A stretch of DNA of 64,000 nucleotides. Source: an uncultured Selenomonadales bacterium. GTDB taxonomy: Bacteria > Bacillota > Negativicutes > Acidaminococcales > Acidaminococcaceae. The notes below the pieces were generated by a model. That model was not told where the DNA came from. It ran no database searches and was given only the letters and a program-made list of their open reading frames with translations. Positions 1 through 7,637 of this stretch are shown in pieces; the first letter of the stretch is position 1; every line of letters begins with the position of its first letter. The DNA is taken from the NCBI GenBank assembly GCA_900315345.1, contig OMYP01000004.1, positions 97,922 through 161,921 of the forward strand, given 5' to 3'. A program made the translations under genes and the position numbers.

Positions 1-140
1 GCGCAGTGGCAGCTTTCCCGAACAAAGCAATAAAATGAACGAAAGAAGTGCAACCTGGAGACAGACAATTAGGCTGCCTATATTTATAACAGAAAGCAGG
101 ATCAGAAACCGCTCTGTGACTGGAGTTATAAAAAAAGTCC

Positions 141-208
141 GGTCACTAAAGTGACCAAAAGCGATAGACTATGAAAAGAAGAATCCCCACCCGGTCATGA
201 GTGGGGAT
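141..208 (-). terminator. Two hairpin terminators after the small-terminase gene
   Basis: Two hairpins lie just beyond the stop of the leftward small-terminase gene. Positions 183-208 form an 8-bp stem (ATCCCCAC/GTGGGGAT). Positions 141-156 form a 6-bp stem (GGTCAC/GTGACC), followed on the minus strand by GGAC and seven T. They suggest that the leftward operon ends here and does not continue into a large-terminase gene. Positions 2-157 on the plus strand are also open in one frame without a visible start, and I could not assign that stretch. Confidence 0.6.
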
Positions 209-238
209 TTCTTTACTTCTTAAATGCAGCTCCGGTGT

Positions 239-823
239 TCAGTATGTTACTGACATATCGTACTTGTCTAAAATCTCAGTTACCCTCTTTTCGTCAAACT
301 TGTACTCTGAAAGTTCATTGAGCGCTTCATGTACCTGTTTCTTGATGATTTCCGCACATTCAGACGGGCTTTGTGCTGCGTGTACATCTACAGCCAGCCG
401 CCCCGGCATGGCCAGCATCCGTTGCTTAACAACTATGCAGTGCTCTGAAAATATAAACTCAAATGCCTTATATGGGCAAAGTTGGTTCCGCATTTCTTGT
501 AATCGGAGCCGCTTCAGTTCATTGTCAAGCCTTTTGCTTTCTGCGTCAACGTCTGTTTTTGTTGCTCGTTTCTTTTTGAGTTCAATATCAGCAGTTCTTT
601 TTTCCGTTACCGTTTCATCTGTAGCAGCTGCTTTCTTTTCGGCAGCGATCGCGGCAGAATGTTCCATGTATGCATGTACCGCGTCCACAAGGTTAAAGCA
701 GCCTCTTCCTGTTTTCGTGATCAGGCCGTTTTCCCTTAGCTGGTGAACACGCCGGACACTGAGGCCTAAAATCATGGCCAGTTCCTTCACGCTAACTTCT
801 GTCTGCTCTGTTATTTTTTCCAT
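239..823 (-). CDS. Nu1-like small terminase / DNA-packaging protein
   Basis: 194 aa. The N-terminus (about residues 8-55) is a MerR/excisionase-like winged helix (VSVKELAMILGLSVRRVHQLR) typical of the lambda Nu1 family of terminase small subunits, which recognise the packaging site on DNA. A charged Ala/Lys/Arg coiled coil (about 60-115) and a helical C-terminus follow. It is the last gene of the leftward operon and is followed by terminators, not by a large terminase gene. In phage-inducible islands a lone small terminase redirects the helper's packaging motor; that role is inferred here. The family call rests on fold features and position only. A different DNA-binding phage protein is the main alternative. 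Confidence 0.6.
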   Translation of the reverse strand: MEKITEQTEVSVKELAMILGLSVRRVHQLRENGLITKTGRGCFNLVDAVHAYMEHSAAIAAEKKAAATDETVTEKRTADIELKKKRATKTDVDAESKRLDNELKRLRLQEMRNQLCPYKAFEFIFSEHCIVVKQRMLAMPGRLAVDVHAAQSPSECAEIIKKQVHEALNELSEYKFDEKRVTEILDKYDMSVTY

Positions 824-1026
824 AAACGCCTCCCATGGTGTGAAGTGAAGCCGAAACAGAATGTTTTTTTTGAATACTTAACTACGCGCGCCCTGGGGTT
901 CGCGAGCACCCTCAACAAGAGGGGGGGTGTCTGGAAGAACCTATTGCCACCCCCCGGCCGGTTCCGCTCTGCCCGTAGAACGAATCCCCGGTAGCCATTG
1001 TAGCGCCCGGGGATGTTTATCGTCAA
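811..1026 (-). CDS. Short basic Ash-like ORF overlapping the terminase start
   Basis: 71 aa, very basic (Arg/Lys/Gly rich), TTG start, overlapping the next gene by 13 bp. Its C-terminal half (ARVVKYSKK then FTSHHGRR) recalls the short Ash-type ORFs of P4-like satellites and prophages, but I cannot prove homology. The stretch also holds a hairpin at its 5' end (CCCCGG/CCGGGG around 987-1013), so it could act as a structured RNA rather than a protein. Function unknown. Confidence 0.35.
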   Translation of the reverse strand: MTINIPGRYNGYRGFVLRAERNRPGGGNRFFQTPPLLLRVLANPRARVVKYSKKTFCFGFTSHHGRRLWKK

Positions 1027-1035
1027 TGTGCTGCG

Positions 1036-1365
1036 TCACTCAGAAAAGCCCTTCCGGATAATTCCCTCTATCAAGTCACGCGTCCGATTGAAGCTAACAG
1101 TTCTTTCATCTTTCCAGCTGGCCATGATCTGCGCTGCCGGTTCACCGTCAACAACGCGCCAGGCGCATGCTGCCATGTTGCTCATAAAGTCCTGCCGGTC
1201 TGTCTCACTCAAGCCGTTGGCCATCTCTGCCAGTTTTGCAAGTTCAGTTCTCTGTGTATCATTCATACGTTCCAGCGCTTCGACGTAGAGCTTTATTAAC
1301 TCCCGCTCAGGTTTGCTGGCGTCCTTCATATGTGTCATGAGCGTCATGATCAATTCGTCATTCAT
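1036..1365 (-). CDS. Small helical element protein, unknown function
   Basis: 109 aa, acidic to neutral, predicted mostly helical, no signal peptide or membrane segment. It starts with ATG behind a GGAGGGCGGC stretch on the minus strand and sits between the XRE regulator and the short basic ORF in the same leftward operon. I do not recognise a family. The position among small regulators of an integrated element suggests an accessory or regulatory role, which is inference only. Confidence 0.55.
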   Translation of the reverse strand: MNDELIMTLMTHMKDASKPERELIKLYVEALERMNDTQRTELAKLAEMANGLSETDRQDFMSNMAACAWRVVDGEPAAQIMASWKDERTVSFNRTRDLIEGIIRKGFSE

Positions 1366-1381
1366 TATAAGCCGCCCTCCT

Positions 1382-1651
1382 TCAGTTAGTTACTTCCCTA
1401 AGTATTGAGCCGTTTTGTTTCAGCCAACTGCGGTAATAGGTTAAACTGCCAAAAAACATATTTCTCAATGGTACACCGTAAAGATCTGCTAAGTTGGCGG
1501 CAGTGTCTAATTTGATTTTACCATTGTTACGTTCATATTTCGTCAGCTTCTTTTTGCTGATTCCTGCCACGGCTGCCGCACGCTTTTTACTGATTCCGGC
1601 GTTAATACGCGCTGCTTTCATGGTCAGAAGAAGTTCTGTTTTTTTGTCCAT
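1382..1651 (-). CDS. XRE-family helix-turn-helix protein
   Basis: 89 aa. Residues about 8-66 form a Cro/C1-type helix-turn-helix (Lys-rich recognition region KKRAAAVAGISKKKLTKYER, then NLADLYGVPLRNMF), followed by a short tail. It is 3 bp from the upstream gene and therefore co-transcribed with it. In such elements a second XRE protein late in the operon often controls the morphogenesis or packaging genes; this is inferred. No partner toxin is visible, so an antitoxin role is less likely. Confidence 0.65.
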   Translation of the reverse strand: MDKKTELLLTMKAARINAGISKKRAAAVAGISKKKLTKYERNNGKIKLDTAANLADLYGVPLRNMFFGSLTYYRSWLKQNGSILREVTN

Positions 1652-1654
1652 GGT

Positions 1655-1900
1655 CTATGCTCCTTCCACCTTGGTATCTGTTTCATGTATTCCCATCTCT
1701 GCGTTAATGAGAGCTGATATAGCTTTGAGTGTGTCCAATGAGACATACGGCAGCCATTCTCTTATATGAATCCGCTGCAGCTCTTTGGCGTTTGTCAAAT
1801 GACTTACGGCAGTTGCTATTTCCGTTTGCGCTGCCGGTGTCAGTTCCGGCAGGATTTCCAACAACTGAGTCTGCAGTAAATCTTTAGATTTTACAATCAT
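1655..1900 (-). CDS. Small helical element protein, unknown function
   Basis: 81 aa from the ATG at 1900, chosen because GGAGG lies 5 nt upstream on the minus strand; a longer version would need a TTG start that overlaps this ribosome-binding site. The protein is helical and hydrophilic (TPAAQTEIATAVSHLTNAKE). No family recognised. It is packed 3 bp ahead of the XRE gene in the leftward operon. Confidence 0.55.
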   Translation of the reverse strand: MIVKSKDLLQTQLLEILPELTPAAQTEIATAVSHLTNAKELQRIHIREWLPYVSLDTLKAISALINAEMGIHETDTKVEGA

Positions 1901-1938
1901 GATAGCCTCCAATCTATTGCGAATAAATCAAAAATCAG

Positions 1939-2058
1939 TTACAATAAAACTGCGATAACCTTGTAGAGTAGTATCAGTGCCGTGAGAAGGTTGATTCCTG
2001 CTGTTACAAGGTTGCCAGCTGGCCGTCTGTCATGTCTCGTGACAGGCGGTCTTAACAT
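1939..2058 (-). CDS. Candidate 39-aa single-pass membrane peptide
   Basis: A 39-codon frame runs from ATG at 2058 to TAA at 1939. It has a basic N-terminus (many Arg and Pro) and then one hydrophobic segment (LLTALILLYKVIAVLL), the layout of small phage membrane peptides. The start lies 2 bp past the stop of the ribbon-helix-helix gene, suggesting translational coupling, but the ribosome-binding site is poor. It also spans a CTGTCA/TGACAG hairpin. It may be no more than a spacer. Confidence 0.35.
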   Translation of the reverse strand: MLRPPVTRHDRRPAGNLVTAGINLLTALILLYKVIAVLL

Positions 2059-2060
2059 TT

Positions 2061-2273
2061 TTATTTCTTTCTGGCGGCTTTTAATACTTCGTAAGCTTCC
2101 ATTAAGGCCTTGTTATTATTCATGAACTCGCGACACAGGGTAATTAACAAGGTCGTTTTGTCTAAGCCCCTGGCATCGGCCAGCGTATCAATCATTTCCT
2201 TTTCCTGCTGCGTTACTCTGAGATTGATTGATATATTGCGTGCAGCTTCAGAATCTTTAGGCGGTCTAACCAT
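2061..2273 (-). CDS. Ribbon-helix-helix (Arc/CopG-like) repressor
   Basis: 70 aa. The pattern of a basic strand (NISINLRVTQQE) followed by two helices (KEMIDTLADARGLDKTTLLI) is that of ribbon-helix-helix DNA-binding proteins, which act as dimers on short inverted repeats. It is the first gene after a well-formed promoter whose -35 overlaps a perfect 8-bp inverted repeat, so autoregulation is likely. It probably controls the late small-gene operon ending in the small terminase; this is inference from position. Confidence 0.7.
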   Translation of the reverse strand: MVRPPKDSEAARNISINLRVTQQEKEMIDTLADARGLDKTTLLITLCREFMNNNKALMEAYEVLKAARKK

Positions 2274-2305
2274 CTAAACACCTCCTTTCGTTTTTGCTTG
2301 ACATT

Positions 2306-2349
2306 ATTTTATCATTGTGTTACTGTTTTGTAAAGAATATATTTACAAA
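2306..2349 (-). promoter_or_regulatory. Promoter with overlapping inverted-repeat operator
   Basis: On the minus strand the -35 box TTTACA (2329-2334), a 17-bp spacer and the -10 box TAAAAT (2306-2311) precede the ribbon-helix-helix gene. The perfect inverted repeat TTTGTAAA (2327-2334) / TTTACAAA (2342-2349) overlaps the -35 box, the expected position for a repressor operator. Confidence 0.7.
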
Positions 2350-2387
2350 GTTTTTATTATTTACAAGATTAAAAGATTTTACATAAT

Positions 2388-2418
2388 GCCGATTATCGGA
2401 CGTAAATATATTATCGGC
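2388..2418. promoter_or_regulatory. Second pair of inverted repeats, operator-like
   Basis: GCCGATTATCGG (2388-2399, itself palindromic) is followed by ATTATCGGC (2410-2418), giving a GCCGATAAT-type inverted repeat between the tape-measure gene and the late promoter. A binding site for an element regulator is the simplest reading. Confidence 0.45.
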
Positions 2419-2429
2419 AAAAATTGAGT

Positions 2430-2461
2430 CCTGACAGCCTTAAAGACTGCCAGGCTTTTTT
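2430..2461. terminator. Terminator after the tape-measure gene
   Basis: A stem with two mismatches (CCTGACAGCC / GACTGCCAGG) is followed by CTTTTTTT on the plus strand and by a looser T-rich stretch on the minus strand. It lies just past the tape-measure stop codon and probably works for leftward transcription as well. Confidence 0.55.
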
Positions 2462-2470
2462 TATTGCCGG

Positions 2471-5400
2471 TTAAGAGTATGAAGTCCGACGGCGTTCGTG
2501 TTCATATCGTTTCAACATCTGCTGGAAATTCTCATAAGAAATGTCCGTTGCTTGTTTTATCGCTTCCATGACTTCCTGTTTTACAGTATCGCCGGTAATG
2601 TTAATGTTTGGCGAAATAGTGGGGGAATATGTGATGTTAAAATCATGGTTTGTAACATTATCTCCTGGGCTTTGAATAAACTCACGAATTCGTTGCAGCA
2701 AATCCGGATTGTCTGCCGGTCGGTTCGTTGCCAGTTCAGGCGGATGCACAACACCTGCAATTTGCAATGCTGGCATAGAAGGGAGCTGACTTATAACTCC
2801 TGAATTTTGGAACGCTGTAGCATGCCGTAACGCAGAAAACAAATTTGAAAGAACCGGCTCTCCGGTTCCTGTTCCGGAGCGATCTACATCGTTACCGTTT
2901 TCCCTGGGAGCAAACATTTCCGGTAACGTGGGCGCAACAATACCGGCAGGGACAGGCGGCGCTGCCTGTATCATCCGGGTAATGGTTCCGATAGGTTCCG
3001 GCTGCTTCGGTGTTGGCATTTCCGGAAATGAGGGAATCGTAATTGCCGGGACTTTTCTATCGGCAGCAACATTGATTAACGGCGAAATGTTTTCTACTCC
3101 CTGGGCAGCCTGTACAACCGCAGGTACCGCCATGGCGTTTGCCGCCGCGTTCACTATTGCCGGATTGCTGACCGGTGAAGCTGCTGCCGCCATGGGAGAC
3201 AAGGCCAGAGCCGCCACGCTTATAGCACGGCCAATGACCGGGGCCAGTCCCGACAGTTTGGCCATGGTGTCCACGGTCGATGCTGGCTGTTTTGGAATAA
3301 CCGGAAAGCTTACCATTTTACCTTTGTTCTTTCCGGGATGCTGTAACCACTTCTGCAGCACACCAAAAATTCCAGGCGTTTCCATTTGGCCATGAATAAA
3401 GAGCTGCTGGCCATGGCGATCCGGAACCGTTTGCGCCGGGCTAACGTCCGGGCCGATACCTTGCACGGTGAAAGAAGGGGATGCCGTTCCATGGTTGCGT
3501 TCCGGATGTTGCAGCAGTCCCAACATCTGGCCGGTCTTCAACCACAATTGTTTGGCACGTTCGCTGTTATCAATAGGGATGGCCGCCTCCGGAGACTCTT
3601 CTGCAAAAGTCGTCAGAAATGCTCCCTTGCTGTAGATGCCGCCTTTAGCATTTGCCGCCACTTGACCTGCAGCCCCGTTTGCTCCGGAGGAGTTCACGCC
3701 CTGGGAGAATCCCACGGTAAAGGAACCGATTGCGCTTTTGGCAGATTCCCACGCATTGGAAACGAGGCTCGTCAGTTTTCCGGGAAGCCCCAGGAAAGCA
3801 TCTATGATGCCGTTAAAGCCTAACTTTCCCCATTCTTTGGCCTTGTCAATAAAGGACTGGCCTACACCGTCCAGGCTTCCGATAATGCCCATTAGCTTGT
3901 TCGGTATCTGCAGGAACCAGCCAATGACATAACCGACAGCAAAGCCGGCTTTTTCCGGAAGCTGTGAGAGGGCAGACATAAACCAGTCATGAACGCCCTG
4001 GGCGGTGTCCTTCACCCAGGCCCAGCCTTTAACCAGTGAAGCCGATACCGTATCCCAGTTCTTATACAGAGTGTAACCGGCAGCTACAAGCCCGGCAATA
4101 CCGACAACAATAAGGCCGATAGGATTGGCCAGCAGGGCCGCGTTAAATGCCCAGGTACCAGCAGTGGCAGCAGTGGCAGCAACCTGGTATGCTGCATAAA
4201 CCACGCCTGCAGCTTTGACGGCCAAAGCGGTACCTGCCATGGCAACGCCAACCGCGCCAACCGTTTTAATAAATACCGGGTGTTTCTCTGCAATATCACC
4301 AATAAGCCCGGCGTAATGTGCAGCCCCTCCGGCTGCATCAGCCAGCGCTGGGAGGAATACGCTGCCAATGGCCAGGGCTACGCCCTCTGTTGCAGATTGC
4401 AGCCGCGTTAAGGCTCCACGCGCGTTATCGGTAGCAGTCTTTGCAAATTTTTCAGACGCGCCGTCCGCCTTTTCCATTTCTCCGACTAACTGAGCAAACT
4501 TTTCAGCTGGCGCATCGAATACGTTTAACCAAGCGCTTGAGGCATGTACGCCGAAAATTTTCTGCGCCAGGTCTAACCGTTCTTGCTTGCCCAGTTGGTT
4601 GAGTTTTTCCCGGAGTTCCTTCACAATCCCAATCATCGGGCGAGCCTGCCCTTCAGCAGTATTCATATCAATGCCCAGGCTTTTGATAGCTGCCTGTGCT
4701 TCTGCGTGTTCTTTGGTTGCGTCTGACATTGAAATTCCTAATTCATCCAGGGCTTTTGCTGCTTTTTTCGGCGGGCCTGCTAACCGTAAGAAGCCCATAC
4801 GTAAGGCTGTACCCGCCGTGGAAGCTTTAATGGCGCCGTTGGCCATTAATCCGGCCAGCGCTGCCGTCTCTTCCATGGAAGCCCCGAAAGCATGAGCAAC
4901 AGGGGCAGCATATTTCATCGTTTCACCCAGCATTTCCACGTTGGTGTTCGTCCGGGTAATAGTGTAGGCGAATACGTCAGCCATATGCTGCGCCTTTTCT
5001 GCGCCCAGGCCGAAAGCGGTAAGGTCATCCGAAATGATGTCAGCTGTACGGGCCAGATCTGTTTTCCCTGCCAGTGCCAAATTTAACAGCCCGGGCATAC
5101 CCTTTAAGATCTGACTGGTTTCCCATCCGGCCATACCTAAATATGTCATGGCCTCAGCTGATTGTTTGGCAGTGAAGGGCGTTACCCTGCCTAATCGTTT
5201 AGCCTCTGCCGTCAGCTGTTCCATTTCACCTGCGCTGGCCCGGGTGATTGCCTTGACACGGCTCATGGTTTCCTCAAATTCTGCAGCTACGTTAATCATG
5301 CCAACAATAGGCCGGGAAGCTGCATAGACTCCCAGGGCCAGCCCGGAAAATTCCATGGCAGCAGATTTCAATTGCTGTCTGGCAGCTATGGCCTTATTCA

Positions 5401-5644
5401 ATCTCATCTGCTGCAGCTCCAGGGCTTTCAATTGCGCTTTTGCTTTGTTTGCTTTGGCAGCGTAACCTTCAAAATCGATCTGCCCGGCGTAGAGTTCTTT
5501 ATCCAGTTCTTTCAATCTGCTTTTAAGTGCCTGGCCCTCTTTGCCGATATTGATAAGGCCCTTTTGTGCGGTACTCATGGCCCCGGTGAAATTCCGGTTC
5601 ACCAGGCCATTGATTACAAAATCAAACTGAAATGTCTTTGCCAA
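2471..5644 (-). CDS. Tail tape measure protein, TP901/P2 gpT type
   Basis: 1057 aa. Residues about 110-300 match the TP901 core of tail tape measure proteins (AAEFEETMSRVKAITRASAG through LGMAGWETSQILKGMPGLLN and TAGTALRMGFLRL). An N-terminal coiled coil and a hydrophobic Ala/Gly-rich stretch (about 450-530) with membrane-type segments are also usual. The family fixes tail length and passes through the host membrane at DNA entry. At about 0.15 nm per residue a tail near 150 nm would follow; this is an estimate. The start is TTG, because TAA lies two codons upstream in frame; GGAGG is 13 nt away. It follows the E/E' chaperone gene as in P2, but the neighbouring tail, capsid and portal genes are absent. 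Confidence 0.9.
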   Translation of the reverse strand: MAKTFQFDFVINGLVNRNFTGAMSTAQKGLINIGKEGQALKSRLKELDKELYAGQIDFEGYAAKANKAKAQLKALELQQMRLNKAIAARQQLKSAAMEFSGLALGVYAASRPIVGMINVAAEFEETMSRVKAITRASAGEMEQLTAEAKRLGRVTPFTAKQSAEAMTYLGMAGWETSQILKGMPGLLNLALAGKTDLARTADIISDDLTAFGLGAEKAQHMADVFAYTITRTNTNVEMLGETMKYAAPVAHAFGASMEETAALAGLMANGAIKASTAGTALRMGFLRLAGPPKKAAKALDELGISMSDATKEHAEAQAAIKSLGIDMNTAEGQARPMIGIVKELREKLNQLGKQERLDLAQKIFGVHASSAWLNVFDAPAEKFAQLVGEMEKADGASEKFAKTATDNARGALTRLQSATEGVALAIGSVFLPALADAAGGAAHYAGLIGDIAEKHPVFIKTVGAVGVAMAGTALAVKAAGVVYAAYQVAATAATAGTWAFNAALLANPIGLIVVGIAGLVAAGYTLYKNWDTVSASLVKGWAWVKDTAQGVHDWFMSALSQLPEKAGFAVGYVIGWFLQIPNKLMGIIGSLDGVGQSFIDKAKEWGKLGFNGIIDAFLGLPGKLTSLVSNAWESAKSAIGSFTVGFSQGVNSSGANGAAGQVAANAKGGIYSKGAFLTTFAEESPEAAIPIDNSERAKQLWLKTGQMLGLLQHPERNHGTASPSFTVQGIGPDVSPAQTVPDRHGQQLFIHGQMETPGIFGVLQKWLQHPGKNKGKMVSFPVIPKQPASTVDTMAKLSGLAPVIGRAISVAALALSPMAAAASPVSNPAIVNAAANAMAVPAVVQAAQGVENISPLINVAADRKVPAITIPSFPEMPTPKQPEPIGTITRMIQAAPPVPAGIVAPTLPEMFAPRENGNDVDRSGTGTGEPVLSNLFSALRHATAFQNSGVISQLPSMPALQIAGVVHPPELATNRPADNPDLLQRIREFIQSPGDNVTNHDFNITYSPTISPNINITGDTVKQEVMEAIKQATDISYENFQQMLKRYEHERRRTSYS

Positions 5645-5734
5645 TTTTTACTCACTCCCTCCTTTAGAGATAACGGGCCAGACGGATCAGCTGCAGTGCA
5701 CGTATTGCAACCATTCGTCAAGCCCGTTTCGCAA

Positions 5735-5850
5735 TTATTTTTTTGAATTAACAACGTCAAGCCATGAGGCCAGTTCTCTCAGTGGCATTTTGAACCAGTA
5801 GGGAACCGGCCCATACCCGGCAGCCGCCAATGTCACGGCAAGTTTCCGGA
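5735..5850 (-). other. Programmed -1 frameshift extension of tail chaperone (gpE')
   Basis: Just before the stop of gene E, the -1 frame is open and runs to TAA at 5735. It encodes a Tyr/Trp/Pro-rich tail (GPVPYWFKMPLRELASWLD) of the kind found in P2 gpE' extensions. A slip near GGAAAC at about 5843 would give a fusion of about 132 aa beside the roughly 100-aa short form. E and E+E' are the usual two tail assembly chaperones upstream of a tape measure gene. The exact slip codon is not certain. Confidence 0.65.
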
Positions 5851-6132
5851 TGCAGTGGACGATTCCACCTTTACCGCATCCGGAGCCAGCAAAAAAGTGC
5901 CAACGTCTCCGGTTATCGCTGCAAACTCCTTCAACGGCAGTTCCAGAATATCCGGAAGCGGTTTATTAAAGGCCCGGGCCGCAATGGCAGCGTAGAACAT
6001 CCGGGAAGTCATGATGTCAATAGATACATCTCCCTCGAGCCGCGCCGCTTTTTCCGCTTTTGCAAAGTCATTGCCAGTCATGGTTTCCAGTTTCTCTTTC
6101 AGGATTTTTTCATCGTAAATTTTGTATTCCAT
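5833..6132 (-). CDS. Tail assembly chaperone, P2 gpE-like
   Basis: 99 aa from the ATG at 6132, chosen because GGAGG lies 8 nt upstream; an upstream ATG at 6180 has no such site. Small, acidic and helical, directly ahead of the tape measure gene and with a -1 frameshift extension, it fits the gpE family of tail chaperones, which coat the tape measure protein before tail tube assembly. The fit rests on synteny, size and the frameshift. It begins about 50 bp after the replication-type gene, an unusually abrupt step from replication to tail genes. Confidence 0.65.
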   Translation of the reverse strand: MEYKIYDEKILKEKLETMTGNDFAKAEKAARLEGDVSIDIMTSRMFYAAIAARAFNKPLPDILELPLKEFAAITGDVGTFLLAPDAVKVESSTASGNLP

Positions 6133-6184
6133 TCCTTTATCCTCCATTTCTTTATTAAGAGCCGGGGCCGTGCTACCCATTGGC

Positions 6185-6967
6185 CTAAATACGTTGTCCG
6201 CAAACCTCGCAGATATAACTCATCGCGTGTTTTGGTTTATGAATAATAGCTTCGTCAATGGCACTCTTAACGCTCCTAAAACCAACCCTGTCTGTAATTT
6301 TGCAGAGTTGTAAATAATCGGAAACGTCAGCAACTTCGAGTTTGGTCTTGTGTTCATCAAAGTAATATAAAGCATTCACTACTTCTTCATTGCCCACGTA
6401 GGCGAGCATCTGACGACAATTGTCGTCAAGTTTTTCAGCTTCTTCGTCGGTTAATTCGCCTTCGAGTAATTCAGCCGGAACGTCATCAATAAGATCGTCA
6501 ACAGTCGCGCAAGAATTAAGTTCTTTGTTCTCTTCTTTTTTTTCTTCTTTCTTGCATAATAAAGAAGGTTTGCGAAACGCCGGAAGTTTTGCTTGCGTTT
6601 TGTTTGCGTTTTCTTTTTCAAACGCTTTGCCATTTTGCTTGCTAATTTCAGGTTCGTTATCATCCTGAAATCCAGCATTTATCAGTGTTATAACGCTGTA
6701 TTTGTTTGTGGTTCTGATTGCGATTTTGCCTGCGCGTTGCAATCGAGTTAATGCTGTTCTTGTTTGCGAGGTGCTTGCGCCTGTTTTGGCCGCTAATTCC
6801 TTTACCGTCGTCAATGCCTCCCCGGCATCAAGTTCCACGCCATGCAGCCGCCGTGGCGAATACTCTGCCGTCAATAGCAGGTGTATAAAAATCCCTTTCG
6901 TCTGCGCATCGTTGTAGTATTCAAAGTCGAGGAAGTCGCGCGGTAATTTTACCCAGCCTGTTTGCAT
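6185..6967 (-). CDS. Replication-initiator-like winged-helix protein
   Basis: 260 aa. Residues about 1-105 form a DnaD/RepA-like winged helix (GWVKLPRDFLDFEYYNDAQT, then KELAAKTGASTSQTRTALTR), a Lys/Glu-rich linker follows (about 125-165), and a helical C-terminal domain ends in a CEVCG motif. This arrangement is common in replication or primosome-loading proteins of phages and islands. It lies directly after the xis-like gene in the early leftward operon. A function in element replication is inferred; the C-terminal domain is not assigned. Confidence 0.6.
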   Translation of the reverse strand: MQTGWVKLPRDFLDFEYYNDAQTKGIFIHLLLTAEYSPRRLHGVELDAGEALTTVKELAAKTGASTSQTRTALTRLQRAGKIAIRTTNKYSVITLINAGFQDDNEPEISKQNGKAFEKENANKTQAKLPAFRKPSLLCKKEEKKEENKELNSCATVDDLIDDVPAELLEGELTDEEAEKLDDNCRQMLAYVGNEEVVNALYYFDEHKTKLEVADVSDYLQLCKITDRVGFRSVKSAIDEAIIHKPKHAMSYICEVCGQRI

Positions 6968-6969
6968 TG

Positions 6970-7287
6970 TTAGCCTCCGTTCGCGTTCGCCTTTTTTGTT
7001 TTCCCCAGGAGCAGCGCCTTCATTCGCTCGGCCCTGCTGCTGTACCCATCAAAACCGGCGTCCGGCAGCGCCGTGATCCTGCACTTGCGCTGCCTGGGCA
7101 GGTCCGAAACCTGGGCCGGAATATTTTGATTTTTGAACAGCTCCAGCCGGACAAGTGTCTCGTCTTTATTCAGCAGATAAACGCGGCCTCGCTGCCAGTG
7201 CTCCAGCTGCCCCGTCCGACACATTCGCCGGATGGTTTTCAGGGGCCAGCCAGTTTCCGAGCAGAACTGTTTTGCATTCATCAACAT
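6970..7287 (-). CDS. Excisionase-like helix-turn-helix protein
   Basis: 105 aa. The N-terminal 50 residues form a MerR/excisionase-type winged helix (SETGWPLKTIRRMCRTGQLE then GRVYLLNKDE), followed by a basic tail. It is the second gene of the early leftward operon, divergent from the repressor and integrase, where excisionases of integrated elements usually lie. DNA bending at the attachment sites is inferred. It could instead be an early regulator. It ends 2 bp before the replication-type gene. Confidence 0.6.
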   Translation of the reverse strand: MLMNAKQFCSETGWPLKTIRRMCRTGQLEHWQRGRVYLLNKDETLVRLELFKNQNIPAQVSDLPRQRKCRITALPDAGFDGYSSRAERMKALLLGKTKKANANGG

Positions 7288-7299
7288 GTAGCGCCCCTC

Positions 7300-7512
7300 C
7301 TAATCTTCCAGAAGGTCAACCGGCTCAACGCCCAAAGCCGCCGCGATTTTTCCGACAGACTTCAAAGTTGTTCTGCGTTGCGGGTTAGAGAGTTTTAACT
7401 GAATGACATTCGGAGGAACGCCTGCAGCTTTTGCTAAGCCGCGTACAGTAAACCCCCTCTTGGCCATCAAATTCTTAAGTTTTTTTGTATCCATGTCAGA
7501 TGCCTCCTTCAT
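7300..7512 (-). CDS. Cro-like XRE regulator
   Basis: 70 aa, essentially one helix-turn-helix domain (MAKRGFTVRGLAKAAGVPPN, then KSVGKIAAALGVEPVDLLED). It is transcribed away from the 311-aa repressor across a 125-bp intergenic region, the classic Cro/CI layout. ATG at 7494 (second Met) is closer to the family start, but the upstream Met at 7512 has a GGAGG site. It likely opposes the repressor during induction. Confidence 0.7.
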   Translation of the reverse strand: MKEASDMDTKKLKNLMAKRGFTVRGLAKAAGVPPNVIQLKLSNPQRRTTLKSVGKIAAALGVEPVDLLED

Positions 7513-7587
7513 TTGTTGTGAGCGCGCTTCTAACTATATTTTGCATTTTTTGGCTTTTTTCAGTTCACTTTGTATCATAAAAAATCA

Positions 7588-7616
7588 TTGCAATTTTTAC
7601 CCGTATCGGCTAAAAT
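7588..7616 (+). promoter_or_regulatory. Promoter of the repressor-integrase unit
   Basis: TTGCAA (7588-7593), 17-bp spacer, TAAAAT (7611-7616), 22 bp before the repressor ATG. It lies in the shared intergenic region with the divergent cro-like gene, so operators should be here too, but I could not define one. Confidence 0.6.
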
Positions 7617-7637
7617 CAGAAACGGGGTGGGCTGAAT

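Noticed and set aside
2..157. Open frame at the left edge as the end of a plus-strand gene
   Set aside because: It has no recognisable protein similarity by eye, no visible start, and overlaps a terminator hairpin of the minus-strand operon.
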